64,000 nt of DNA from FEN-1219 sp963713355. Its GTDB lineage: Bacteria; Pseudomonadota; Gammaproteobacteria; Steroidobacterales; Rariloculaceae. Below are positions 33,651 to 42,430 of this stretch, piece after piece; position 1 is the stretch's first letter, and the number at the start of each line of letters is the position of its first letter. The position numbers and the translations under genes are program-made. Below the pieces are notes generated by a model. The model ran no database searches. It was not told the origin of the DNA and saw nothing but the letters and a program-made list of their open reading frames with translations. Where the stretch lies: the NCBI GenBank assembly GCA_963713355.1, contig CAVQLK010000006.1:930001-994000 (forward strand). The letters run 5' to 3'.

Positions 33651-34643
33651 GTGTTCAAGATCCGAGCTGCGATCGTCCTTGCAGCCTTCCTGCTGCACGG
33701 CTGTGGGCCATCCGAGCAGGCGGCAACGGTGTCGGACCCGGGTGCCACGGCGCCACTCGTTCCGATCCGCGTATCGGGTAGCTACTGGATCGAGCTGTCG
33801 CCCGTGCTCGTGGCGGCCAATCGCTTCTATCCCGAGCAGTTGTCTGTCGGCGAAGGCGGAATTACGCGCATCTCCTCCGGCGAGGCCGACCTGGCGACCA
33901 ACGCCGAGACGCAGCTGCTGCGGGAGTCGCTCGCAAACCCCGAGCTGCGCATCATCATGACCGTGACCGAGAGCTTTTACCGGCTCGTCGCGCGGCGTTC
34001 CGCCGGCATCGAAACCTTGGCCGACCTCGAGGGCAAACGCGTCATGCTGCCGCGCAATACGTCGGCGCATTATTTTTTGGTGGCAATGCTGCGCACCGTC
34101 GGGTTGACGGAGGAACAGGTCGAGCTCGTGAATTTGCTGCCGGCGCAGGGCGATCAGACCGGTATGGATCAGATGTCGGATGCCTTGGCTCGCGGCGACG
34201 TGGACGCCATTTCGATCTGGGAGCCGGAGCCCGAGGACGCGATTCATCGCCTCGGCGACGATGCGGTGGTCTTTCAAGACCGTAGTGTCTACCGCGAGGT
34301 GTTCAACCTACATGCGAGGGCGTCGGATCTGGCCGACCCGGACAGGCGGCGCTCGATCGTGGCCTTCGTGCGTGCCGTCGCCGAGGCGACGGAAGCACTG
34401 AAGATCGATCCCGAGGCCCACTGGCCGCACGTGTCGAGCATCACCGGGTTCACGACCGAAGAGATCTCGTGGGGCTGGCCGGAGATGCAATTCCCCGTGC
34501 GCATCGTGCCGGACATCCTGGAAGTCCTCGAGGAGGAAGAGGTTTGGGTCGCCAAGGAACGCAGCCGCGTGCCGCGCAGCCGTGCTGAGCTCGCGGGCCT
34601 GATCGACGCCTCGGTTCTCGAAGAGGCGCTTCGTTCGCAGTAA
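33651..34643 (+). CDS. NitT/TauT-type (SsuA/THI5-like) solute-binding lipoprotein, orphan
   Basis: GTG start at 33651 with CGAGG upstream, giving 330 residues. The lipobox is AAFLLHGC. The mature protein has the type II periplasmic binding fold of SsuA/TauA/NMT1 proteins: VRVSGSYWIELSPVLVA-like opening, GEADLATNAETQLLRES, LADLEGKRVMLPRNTSAHYF, LARGDVDAISIWEPEPEDAI and FTTEEISWGWPEMQFP. Such proteins feed sulfonates, nitrate or pyrimidine precursors to ABC importers. No permease or ATPase gene is nearby. The next genes encode an exported decarboxylase-like protein and a cupin, so it may serve sensing or a remote transporter. Confidence 0.8.
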   Translation: MFKIRAAIVLAAFLLHGCGPSEQAATVSDPGATAPLVPIRVSGSYWIELSPVLVAANRFYPEQLSVGEGGITRISSGEADLATNAETQLLRESLANPELRIIMTVTESFYRLVARRSAGIETLADLEGKRVMLPRNTSAHYFLVAMLRTVGLTEEQVELVNLLPAQGDQTGMDQMSDALARGDVDAISIWEPEPEDAIHRLGDDAVVFQDRSVYREVFNLHARASDLADPDRRRSIVAFVRAVAEATEALKIDPEAHWPHVSSITGFTTEEISWGWPEMQFPVRIVPDILEVLEEEEVWVAKERSRVPRSRAELAGLIDASVLEEALRSQ

Positions 34644-34690
34644 TGAAGGTGGCAAACTGGTACCGAACCTCGGGCGGATAGGGGCCTAGT

Positions 34691-35494
34691 ATGACGATCA
34701 AACGCCGTGAATTTCTCGCCGGCAGCGCAGCAACCGCTGCGGTCGCAGGGCTCGGCATCGGCCGCGCCGCCGCTCAGGGCGAGGTGCCCATACTGGGTCT
34801 CATCTTCCCACCCTTGAACCGCGGCATTCCCGAGGAAGGCATCGCGATGTACGGCGATCGCCTCAAATACGTCGTGACGGGACTCGGCGTGGAATCGATG
34901 ACGCCCGAAGGCTTCAACGCCGTGATCGACAGAGTTCCCGCGGCGGCCGAGAAGCTCGCCGCGGCCGGCGCAGAGGCTATCGAGCTCACGGGCACGTCGC
35001 TGACGTTCTATCAAGGCGAAGCGTTCAATCAGAAGCTGCGCCAAATCGTCGTCGACGCATCGGGGTTACCGGCGACGACGATGAGCAACGGCGTCATCGA
35101 CGGGCTCAAGGAAGTCGGCGCGAAGCGCGTCGCCGTCGCGACGGCGTACAACGACGTCGTCAACGATCGCTTGCGCGCGTTCTTGATCGAGCACGATCTT
35201 ACGCCGCTCGTCGTGACGGGCATGGGCCTCGAGGCGATCACCGCCGTGGACACCGTCACGCAGGACGATCTGCTCGAGTTCGGCGCACGCGTGCGAGCCT
35301 CTGCGCCCGACGCCGACTCGCTGCTCTTGTCGTGCGGCGGCTTCAGGACGCTCGAGCTGCTCGCGCCGCTCGAGGCGCGTACCGGCGTGCCCGTCATCTC
35401 GAGCATGCCGCACGGCTTGTGGGCCGGCGCGCGGCTCGTCGGCATGAGCGGCGCGGCGCCGGGTTACGGGAGGTTGCTGTCGCGCGGTGCCTGA
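34691..35494 (+). CDS. Tat-exported arylmalonate decarboxylase/Asp-Glu racemase-like protein
   Basis: 267 residues; ATG at 34691. The twin-arginine signal is MTIKRREFLAGSAATAAVAG. The mature part resembles arylmalonate decarboxylase: LGLIFPPLNRGIPEEG at the start, AIELTGTSLTFYQGEAFNQK, and SLLLSCGGFRTLELLAPLEA with Cys215, then GVPVISSMPHGLW. In this superfamily racemases have two catalytic Cys, whereas the decarboxylase has Gly then Cys. Here the first site is Gly101 (GTSLTFY) and the second Cys215, which favours the decarboxylase type. An exported member is unusual. It lies 47 bases after the solute-binding gene and upstream of a cupin. Confidence 0.8.
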   Translation: MTIKRREFLAGSAATAAVAGLGIGRAAAQGEVPILGLIFPPLNRGIPEEGIAMYGDRLKYVVTGLGVESMTPEGFNAVIDRVPAAAEKLAAAGAEAIELTGTSLTFYQGEAFNQKLRQIVVDASGLPATTMSNGVIDGLKEVGAKRVAVATAYNDVVNDRLRAFLIEHDLTPLVVTGMGLEAITAVDTVTQDDLLEFGARVRASAPDADSLLLSCGGFRTLELLAPLEARTGVPVISSMPHGLWAGARLVGMSGAAPGYGRLLSRGA

Positions 35495-35531
35495 GATTTC
35501 GCAACACGTCGGCTAAACGGGAGAAGCACGA

Positions 35532-35984
35532 ATGAGACGAGTCAGTCCTCGCGCCGTCGGCGGCGCGTTGGCAATCGGTGCCGCGTTCTGGATCGGCACG
35601 GCCATTCCACAAAGCGGCAGCCCCGCGCCCGTGCGCCTCGACCCCGATAAGATCGCGGGCTTGAATCTCACGGCGATCCCGCCGGACGCGTACCAAGAGA
35701 TTCTCGTCGCCGGCGAGCTCAACATGCGCGTCGCGTCGCTGTTCGAAGGCAAGGAGCTGCGCGTTTCGATCTTCGAGTCGACGCCGGCGAAGACGGATCA
35801 CCGGACGCGGCCGACCGACGTCGACGAGTTCGTCTACGTGCTCTCCGGTAAGTTGATCCTCACGGAGCCGAGCGGTACGCGTCACGAGTACGTGCCCGGC
35901 GACTCGCTCGTGCTGCCGATCGGCTACACGGGCACATGGGAGATGCAGGGCAACTACCGCGAGCTCGTCGTGCTCGCGCAGTAA
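35532..35984 (+). CDS. Exported cupin-domain protein
   Basis: 150 residues with an N-terminal hydrophobic segment (VGGALAIGAAFWIGTAI) acting as signal or anchor. A single conserved cupin barrel follows: TDHRTRPTDVDEFVYVLSGK (the G(X)5HXH-like motif, here H and E ligands), LTEPSGTRHEYVPGDSLVLP, and YRELVVL. GGAGAAGC lies 5 bases before the ATG. A role as a small enzyme or binding protein acting on the product of the upstream decarboxylase-like protein is possible but not shown. Its stop abuts the convergent DUF2267 stop with no spacer. Confidence 0.78.
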   Translation: MRRVSPRAVGGALAIGAAFWIGTAIPQSGSPAPVRLDPDKIAGLNLTAIPPDAYQEILVAGELNMRVASLFEGKELRVSIFESTPAKTDHRTRPTDVDEFVYVLSGKLILTEPSGTRHEYVPGDSLVLPIGYTGTWEMQGNYRELVVLAQ

Positions 35985-36386
35985 TCACTGGCTCGGCATC
36001 TTGCCTTCGCTGCCCGCGAACAACCGCCGATAGTCGTCCGGTAGCCGGCCGACGACGTCGAGGATCTCGCCGGGCGATACGGCCTGCGTCAGCACGTCGA
36101 TGACGGCGCGCGCGTGGTGCGTGCTTTCCGGCAGATCGATGCCTTCGCGCGCGCAGACGCGAAGCAGGAACTCGGCCGACGAGAACCGCTCCGGCATGGC
36201 CATGCCTGCGTCGGCGAGGAACAGCTGAATCTCGTGCGGCAGCTGTGCGGCGAGGTGCCGCGATTCGTCGGGTCCTAGCCGCTCGGCCAAGGTCTCGAGC
36301 GTCGCGCGCGTCGCCCGCATCGCTTCGCCGAGCGTAGCCAAGCGCGCCTTGTTCTGCACTTGGCCCAAAAATTCCTGCGTTTGCAT
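35985..36386 (-). CDS. DUF2267 protein
   Basis: 133 residues from the ATG complementary to 36384-36386 with AAGGAGG upstream. It is an all-alpha DUF2267 domain: EFLGQVQNKARLATLGEAMR, ATLETLAERLGPDESRHLA, AAQLPHEIQLFLADAG, FLLRVCAREGIDL and ILDVVGRLPDDYRRLF. DUF2267 proteins occur widely in soil proteobacteria and cyanobacteria, sometimes in stress operons, without a defined role. No partner gene is evident: the next gene downstream on the same strand is convergent and the upstream one is the broken symporter. Confidence 0.85.
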   Translation of the reverse strand: MQTQEFLGQVQNKARLATLGEAMRATRATLETLAERLGPDESRHLAAQLPHEIQLFLADAGMAMPERFSSAEFLLRVCAREGIDLPESTHHARAVIDVLTQAVSPGEILDVVGRLPDDYRRLFAGSEGKMPSQ

Positions 36387-36487
36387 ACAGCCTCCTTGTC
36401 TTTTGGGGCGCTCGGTCCCGCTGCGGCTTCCTTGCCGCCACGAAGTCTTGGCGCGCAAAGTTCAAGCAATTCGCATGCCAGCCGCTC

Positions 36488-38094
36488 TCAGGAGAAGAAG
36501 AGCCAAGCCGCCGCGACGAGCGCGACCAGCACCGCGCTGAGCGCGATACCAGCGCCGGACAGCCGCGGCGGGGCGTCGTCACGATAGCGCCGGATCGTCA
36601 GCGGCTCGACTCGCGCTGCATCGGGCGGCTGCGTCGCAGAGGCTGACGAGCACGAGCACGGCCGCGCAGAACGACGAACAGCAGAACGCGAAGTGCAGGA
36701 AGTTGATCGACGCCAGCCACCCGCCCAGCCCGACAGCGAGAGCTCGTTGACCTCGAGCACGAGCCTGGCCGACGCCGAGCACGAGGCCCGTGAACAAAGC
36801 CGCCAGCGCGCCGGGCGCGTTGGCGCGCGGCCATAGCACGCCGATCAGGAACACGGCGGCGATCGGCGGCGAGATGTACGCTTGCACGCTTTGCAGGTAG
36901 ACGTAGAGCTGCCCTGAGATCACGTCCATCAGCGGGATCCACGCAAGGCCGAACAGCACCATGAGCACGCGTCGCGGCCTGGCCAACGAGCACGAGCCGC
37001 CGCTCGGAGTGATGCGGCGCGAGGCGCTTGTAGACGTCCATCGTCACGAGCGTGGCGCACGAGTTGAACACGGACGACAGCGAGCTCATCAACGCCGCGA
37101 GCAGCCCCGCGACGACGACGCCGCGCAGGCCGGCCGGCAGCAGCGAGCCGATCAACGTCGGCAGCGCGCTGTCGGGGTCGGCGAGCGGCAGAGCTGGCCG
37201 CGCTGCGCGAGCACGTAGGCGATGACGCCCGGCACGACGAAGATGAAGAGCGGCAGTTGCTTCAGGAACGCGGCGAACAACGTCGCGCGCCGCGCCTCAC
37301 CGATCGATTTCGCGGCGAGCGTCCGTTGCACGATGTATTGATCCGTGCACCAGTACCAGACGGCGAGGATCGGTGCGCCGAACAGGATGCCGGTCCACGG
37401 GAAATCCGGGTCCGAAGTCGCGCGCCACAGGCTCATGAATTCGGGAGGCGCCGCCGCGCGCAGCTCGCTCCAGCCGCCGACGGCTTCAGGCCGACGACCG
37501 TGACGACGATTGCGCCGCCGATCATCACGAACATCTGGAGCATGTCCGAGACGAGCACGGCGCGCATGCCGCCGATGACGGTGTAGACGCCCGTCGCCAG
37601 CACGACGATGACGGCGCCCGTCCAGAAGTCGATGCCCATCAGCGCCTCGAACACGATGCCGCCGGCCGCGATCGTCACGGAGATCTTCGTCAGCACGTAG
37701 CCGACGATCGAGATCGCCGCGAGATAGAAGCGCACGCCCGACGAATAACGCGCTTCGAGGAACTCCGGCATCGTGAAGACGCCCGAGCGCAGATAGAAGG
37801 GCACGAACAGCCAGCCGAGCAGGATCAGCGCGAACGACGGCGATGAGCTCGAACTGCGCGGCCGGGAAACACGCCCGATGCGCCGCTGCCGGCGAGGCCC
37901 ACGAGGTGCTCGGAGCCGATGTTCGTTGCGAAGATCGATGCGCCGACGATGAACCAGCCGGCGTTGCGGCCGGCCAGGAAGAAGTCGGTCGGGATTGGCG
38001 CGGTTCGTCGGCGCTATGGCGGAACACGACGGCGTAGAGGACGATGAAATAGGCGGCAATGACGAGCCAGTCGGCGGCTCGTGAGCAGGCTCAT
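36488..38094 (-). pseudogene. Sodium:solute symporter (SSS family), about ten frameshifts
   Basis: The start is the ATG complementary to 38092-38094. Reading the minus strand, homologous segments lie in shifting frames: DWLVIAAYFIVLYAVVFRHS; PTDFFLAGRNAGWFIVGASI and ATNIGSEHLVGLAGSG; LLGWLFVPFYLRSGVFTMPE; YVLTKISVTIAAGG; FPWTGILFGAPILAVWYWCT and QYIVQRTLAAKS; AGLLAALMSSLSSVFNSCAT; VLMVLFGLAWIPLMDVISGQ; VNELSLS; ASINFLHFAF; ALSAVLVALVAAAWLFFS. These are the membrane spans and signature of an SGLT-type sugar or solute/Na+ symporter. About ten one-base shifts (near 38075, 38000, 37868, 37850, 37490, 37198, 36978, 36755, 36720 and 36640) are needed. Each stretch otherwise keeps good codons, which fits low-quality sequence as well as decay. 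Confidence 0.8.
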
Positions 38095-38176
38095 TCTTCT
38101 TTCCTTGCTCGACTAGGGCGCTTGCTGCGGCTTATCGTGACGGGGGCCGCCGTCGGCCGCAAACGAGGGGACGCAC

Positions 38177-39163
38177 ATGCAACAACGCCGGCTCGGCAAC
38201 CTGGAAGTGTCCGCGCTCGGGCTCGGCTGCATGGGGCTCAGCTTCGGTTACGGCCCGGCCACGGACCGCAAGCGAAGCATCAAGCTGATCGGAGCCGCCG
38301 TCGAGCGCGGCATCACGTTCTTCGACACGGCCGAAATCTATGGCCCGTTCACGAACGAGGAGCTCGTCGGCGAGGCGCTCGAGCCGTTCAAAGGGTAGGT
38401 CGTGATCGCGACGAAGTTCGGCGGCCGAGATCGGTCCGGCAAGTCGCCGATGGACTTGAACAGCCGGCCCGAGCACATCAAGGAAGTCGCCGACGCGTCG
38501 CTGAAGCGGCTCCGCGTCGATACGATCGATCTCTTTTATCAGCATCGCGTCGATCCGAACGTGCCGATCGAGGACGTTGCCGGCGCCGTCAAAGAGTTGA
38601 TCCAAGCAGGGCAAGGTCAAGCACTTCGGTTTGTCGGAAGCCGGCGCTGCGACGATTCGCCGCGCTCACGCGGTGCAGCCCGTGGCCGCCGTGCAGAGCG
38701 AGTACTCGCTGTGGCATCGAACGCTCGAGCGCGAGGTCTTGCCGACGCTCGAGGAGCTCGGCATCGGGCTCGTGCCGTTCGGCCCGCTCGGCAAGGGGTA
38801 TCTCACGGGAACGATCGACGAGCAGCACGCAGTTTGCCGCCGGCGATTTTCGCAACATGATGCCGCGCTTCACGCCGGAGGCTCGCAAGGCGAACGCGGA
38901 GCTCAAGTCACGTGCTCGCGACGCTGGCGGCGCGCATGCAAGTGACCCCGGCGCAGCTCGCTCTCGGCTGGTTGCTGGCGCGCAAGCCGTGGATCGTGCC
39001 GATTCCCGGCACGCGCAAGCGCGAGCGGCTCGAGGAGAACGCAGCCGCGGCCGACGTCGAGCTCTCGGCGGCGGACCTTGCGGCCATCGAGGAGGCGGCC
39101 GGGAAGGTCGCCATCACCGGGGCGCGTTATCCGGAGCCGCTCGAGAAAATGACGGGCCGCTGA
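38177..39163 (+). pseudogene. Aldo/keto reductase, one stop codon and about three frameshifts
   Basis: Begins MQQRRLGNLEVSALGLGCMG and ends EPLEKMTGR with TGA at 39161-39163, about 328 residues when restored. AKR landmarks are FFDTAEIYGPFTNEELVGEA (catalytic Asp/Tyr), VVIATKFGG, DLFYQHRVDPNVPIED, FGPLGKGYLTG and IVPIPGTRKRERLEEN. Breaks are an in-frame TAG at 38396-38398 where Gln is expected (KG*VVIATKFG), a one-base insertion near 38609 (QAGK-VKHFGLSEAG lost), another shift near 38825 before QFAAGDFRNMMPRF, and one near 38910 before LAARMQVTPAQL. Together with the neighbouring symporter this marks a 2.7 kb damaged segment. Intact function would be NADPH-dependent carbonyl reduction. Confidence 0.8.
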
Positions 39164-39270
39164 GGGCTGTCAAGAAATGTCGTTGCAGGCGCCGCGGACC
39201 GTAACGCATGTAGAATCTTGGGGCATGAGCATGGTGCTCTAGCTACAACTCGAACCTGGGGGAAACAGTC

Positions 39271-40761
39271 ATGAAGAAGCTGGCGCTCGCCGCCATCGGT
39301 GCGGCGTACTTTTGCGGCACTGCGATGGCGCAGGACGCGAGAACCGTCATCGCAGACGCGCAACGCGCGCTCGGCGGTGTCAATTCCATCACGTACTCCG
39401 GATCGGCACGCGACGTCGCGTTCCAGCAGTGCGGCGCAAATGCAGCCGCGCTGATCTGCTACGGCACGCACGACCCGATGCGGCCGATCACGAACTACGT
39501 ACGCGTCATCGACCCCGCGGCGCCGACGTCGCGCCACACGGGTGCGACGATGAACCTCGGCGGCGGCGGCTCGACGACGATCACTCCGGGAACGTTCTTC
39601 CAGGAGGTCACGGCGGAGCAAGCGGCGGGCATGAACTGGGGCCAGGCGCTCGAGCTCTACATCACGCCGTGGGGCTTCTTGAAGGGGGCCGCTGACAACA
39701 ATGCGACGGCCGCACGCCGCCGCGTCGGGGACACCAACTACACGGTGCTGAGCTGGAGCCCGGCGGTGAAGGCGCCGTCGGGAGCGAGCTATCAAGTCAA
39801 CGGCTACGTCAATGGCGAGAATCTCGTCGAGCGCGTGGAGACGTGGCTCGGCGAGAACCTGATGGGCGACATGCACATCGTCGCGAACTATTCGGGCTAC
39901 CGCTCGTTCGGCGGCGCCGTCGTGCCCACGAAGATCGAGCAGACGCGCGGCGGCTGGCCGTTCTTCGAGGTCGACGTGACGAACGCGACCGGCAATCCGC
40001 AGAACCTCGCGGCGCTGGCGCCGCGACCGCCGCCCCCGCCGGGAGGCGGTGGTGGTGGTGGTGGCGGCGGCCCACCGGCGGCGTTGACGCTCACGAAGGA
40101 GGAGCTCAGCCCCTGGCTCTGGCGCTACACGACGGGTGCCGGCAGCTACGACTCGATCATCGCAGAGTTCGACGACTACATCATGATGCTCGAAGCGGGT
40201 GGGAACCAGGCGCGCGCGCAGCTCTACATCGACGAGATCAAGCGGCAGTTCCCCGGCAAGCCGATCCGCTACGTGTGGAACAGCCATCCGCACGGCGATC
40301 ACACGCCCGGAATTCCTGCCGTCGTGGCCGAAGGAGCGACGGTGATTGCGCAGGCGAACGCGGTCGAGTTCTTCGACCGCGCCCTGAATACGCCGCGCAC
40401 GCTGCTCGACGATACGCTGGCGAAGAATCCGCGCCGCGTGCGCGTGGACAGCGTCGAAGGCAAGCGCGTGTACACGGACGGCACGCGGACGGTCGAGCTC
40501 TACCACATCTTCCCGGCGCCGCACTCGAACGCCTTGATGGTCGCGTATTTCCCGCAAGAGCGGATGCTGTTCCAGGGCGACTTCTCCGTGAATCCGGCGC
40601 AGGGCGGCGGCATGCAGCCCGCAAACGATCACGTGCGCGCGCTCGTGCCGGCGCTAGAGAAGCTCGGGATCAATTACGAGCGCTACATCAACGTTCACGC
40701 GTCTGCGGCTCCGCAGACGAAGGCGGACGTCACTGCGGCCATGAACGCGGTGCGACCATAG
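39271..40761 (+). CDS. Exported metallo-beta-lactamase-fold hydrolase with Pro/Gly linker
   Basis: 496 residues with a signal peptide (LALAAIGAAYFCGTAMAQ); GGGGGAAA lies 5 bases before the ATG. An N-terminal domain of about 240 residues (ADAQRALGGVNSITYSGSAR) is followed by a low-complexity linker of proline then glycine (RPPPPPGGGGGGGGGGPP, about residues 252-269). The catalytic domain carries the metal motif NSHPHGDHTPGI (His339-x-His-x-Asp-His), HSNALMVAYFPQERMLFQGD and a C-terminal NVHASA. The HxHxDH motif defines the fold with a two-metal site. The substrate is unknown. The upstream AKR gene ends 107 bases earlier. Confidence 0.82.
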   Translation: MKKLALAAIGAAYFCGTAMAQDARTVIADAQRALGGVNSITYSGSARDVAFQQCGANAAALICYGTHDPMRPITNYVRVIDPAAPTSRHTGATMNLGGGGSTTITPGTFFQEVTAEQAAGMNWGQALELYITPWGFLKGAADNNATAARRRVGDTNYTVLSWSPAVKAPSGASYQVNGYVNGENLVERVETWLGENLMGDMHIVANYSGYRSFGGAVVPTKIEQTRGGWPFFEVDVTNATGNPQNLAALAPRPPPPPGGGGGGGGGGPPAALTLTKEELSPWLWRYTTGAGSYDSIIAEFDDYIMMLEAGGNQARAQLYIDEIKRQFPGKPIRYVWNSHPHGDHTPGIPAVVAEGATVIAQANAVEFFDRALNTPRTLLDDTLAKNPRRVRVDSVEGKRVYTDGTRTVELYHIFPAPHSNALMVAYFPQERMLFQGDFSVNPAQGGGMQPANDHVRALVPALEKLGINYERYINVHASAAPQTKADVTAAMNAVRP

Positions 40762-40773
40762 TCTAGATAGCAT

Positions 40774-40798
40774 GGGGACGGACCTTAGGTCCGTCCCC
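40774..40798. terminator. Perfect palindrome between convergent genes (terminator or REP-like)
   Basis: GGGGACGGACCT, a single T, then AGGTCCGTCCCC: 12-base arms, almost no loop. It sits 12 bases after the MBL stop and 17 bases before the convergent beta-propeller stop, so a bidirectional terminator is likely. There is no U-tract. Similar GGGGACGGACC hairpins recur as REP-like elements in some gammaproteobacteria, as I recall. Confidence 0.55.
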
Positions 40799-40815
40799 TC
40801 TTGTGCCCTCTTGCG

Positions 40816-41901
40816 CTATTTCGCGCGGCCCGTGTAGCCCTGCGCGATCGTCGGCATCGCGATGACGCGGTTGCGCGCGCTCGGCGTGCCCCAGCCGCCG
40901 TAGAACACGATGCCAAACAACGTCTTCTTATCGCGGCCGCCGAACGCCGTTCCGTGCGTGCCTTGCGGCGCAGGAATCGAGCCCAAGAATTCGCCGGCCG
41001 GCGAGAACACGTCGATCGAGCGGCCCGTGCTCACGTAGAGCCGGCCTTCGGAGTCGACGGCCGAGCCGTCGCCGCCGGTGCCGCCCTTGAGCTGGCCGAA
41101 GTCGCGCTGGTTCGTCAGCGAGCCGTCGGCTTGCACGTCGAAGGCTACGACGACGGGCCCGTTCGTGACGTACAGCGTGCGCTCGTCGGGGCTCAGGATG
41201 ATGCCGTTCGCGCCGGCGACCGAGTTGCCGTACTGAGAGATGACTCCTTGTGGGTTCGCGTAGAACACGCCGACGCCGGACACGGAGATGTAGACGCCGC
41301 CGCGCGCGTCGGCGGTCAAGTCGTTCGGCGTTCCGCCGACGCAATCGAGCGGCTCGCCGCGGAACGTGTTGGCGAAAATCCTGCGCTGCGGCTCGAGTTG
41401 GATGACGCCCGCCGGGAGGCCGCGCGACAGCACGAACAGCGCGCCATTCTTGCTGCGCGACACCGCGCCGCCCGTGTTCACGTCTTCGTAAGCGATGCGG
41501 GCCAAGCCCGTCGCAGGATCCATCTCCATGACGTTGCTCGCGTCGTTGTTCGCGAACAGCAGCTGGCCATCTTCGGTTGCGATCGGGCCGTCGGCGTTGT
41601 TGCCTTGCCAGTGCCAGACGACCTTCCACGTCTGGCCGGCCCCGATGACGCCGGGGATGGCGGTCGTCGGCGCCGGCGCCGCCGGCTCGGGCGGCTCTTC
41701 CGTGTCGCCGGCCGAGCGCCTGACGCTCTCGAGGCTGCGCACGTTCGGGCGCGTCGAGCATTTCGCGAGGGCCGCATCCAAGCCCGGGTTCTGCCACGCC
41801 TGCAGTCCCGTGCCGCGGTTGAACGCGGACGAAGGGCTTTGTGCAGAGGCGGCTGCCGCGGTGCAGCCGACGAGTACGGCCAAAGCGAGCGTTGATCTCA
41901 T
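40816..41901 (-). CDS. Exported SMP-30/NHL-type beta-propeller protein
   Basis: 361 residues with signal peptide (LALAVLVGCTAAAASAQ). After a Pro/Ala-rich segment (PPEPAAPAPTTAIPG) it shows propeller blades of the SMP-30/gluconolactonase type: ADGPIATEDGQLLFANNDAS, FVLSRGLPAGVIQLEPQ, TPNDLTADARGGVYISVSGV, ANGIILSPDERTLYVTNGPV, GDGSAVDSEGRLYVSTGRSI and GTHGTAFGGRDKKTLFGIVF. Metal ligands in this fold (Glu, Asn, Asp) are at places consistent with SMP-30. Lactone hydrolysis or a related esterase role is inferred. It is divergent from the clan AA gene across 119 bases. Confidence 0.78.
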   Translation of the reverse strand: MRSTLALAVLVGCTAAAASAQSPSSAFNRGTGLQAWQNPGLDAALAKCSTRPNVRSLESVRRSAGDTEEPPEPAAPAPTTAIPGVIGAGQTWKVVWHWQGNNADGPIATEDGQLLFANNDASNVMEMDPATGLARIAYEDVNTGGAVSRSKNGALFVLSRGLPAGVIQLEPQRRIFANTFRGEPLDCVGGTPNDLTADARGGVYISVSGVGVFYANPQGVISQYGNSVAGANGIILSPDERTLYVTNGPVVVAFDVQADGSLTNQRDFGQLKGGTGGDGSAVDSEGRLYVSTGRSIDVFSPAGEFLGSIPAPQGTHGTAFGGRDKKTLFGIVFYGGWGTPSARNRVIAMPTIAQGYTGRAK

Positions 41902-42020
41902 CGTCGTTCCCCAGTGTTCGATAGACGCATTATCGTTGCCGAAGGCGATTTGCTCCAAATTCGCCGAACATGATAGTAATCGGAGCAGTGGATCGAGGCG
42001 TTTGAGAAGATCATGGAGGG

Positions 42021-42410
42021 ATGGGACTCGTGACCGCCAAACTAGAACTTAGCAATCCGCGCGAGCCATCACTCGCGCCGATCGAAGTGACCGCGCTCGC
42101 CGCTACGGGCTCGGTGTTTCTTTGTATTCCCGAGCACGCGCGGCTGCAGCTCAAGCTCGAGGCGCTCGAGCACCGCGAGGTCAAGCTCGCCGACGGAGCA
42201 CGGGCGTCGTATCCCTACGTCGGCCCCATCGTGCTGCGGTTCAAGAACCGCACGGGATTCGTCGGCGCACTGGTGCTCGGTGACGAGGTGCTGCTCGGCG
42301 CGATTCCGATGGAGGAGATGGACCTCGTCGTCAACCCGCGCGATCGTACCGTCGACGTGAACCCCGACAGCCCGAACATCGCGACCGGCATCTGCAAGCG
42401 CGCCGCTTGA
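42021..42410 (+). CDS. Clan AA aspartic-protease homologue lacking the catalytic Asp
   Basis: 129 residues, starting MGLVTAKLELSNPREPSLAP. It matches the small retropepsin-like clan AA family found in many bacteria (AF_0612 type): LCIPEHARLQLKLEALEHRE, VKLADGARASYPYVGPIVLR, ALVLGDEVLLGAIPMEEMDL and NPDSPNIATG. The family active site is D-T-G-A/S; here the sequence is LAATGS, with Ala28 (GCT at 42102-42104) where Asp is expected. A GAT to GCT change would give this. The rest is well kept, so it may be a non-catalytic binder, or a recently disabled gene. Confidence 0.82.
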   Translation: MGLVTAKLELSNPREPSLAPIEVTALAATGSVFLCIPEHARLQLKLEALEHREVKLADGARASYPYVGPIVLRFKNRTGFVGALVLGDEVLLGAIPMEEMDLVVNPRDRTVDVNPDSPNIATGICKRAA

Positions 42411-42430
42411 GCGCGTGCTCCGCCGGCGTT

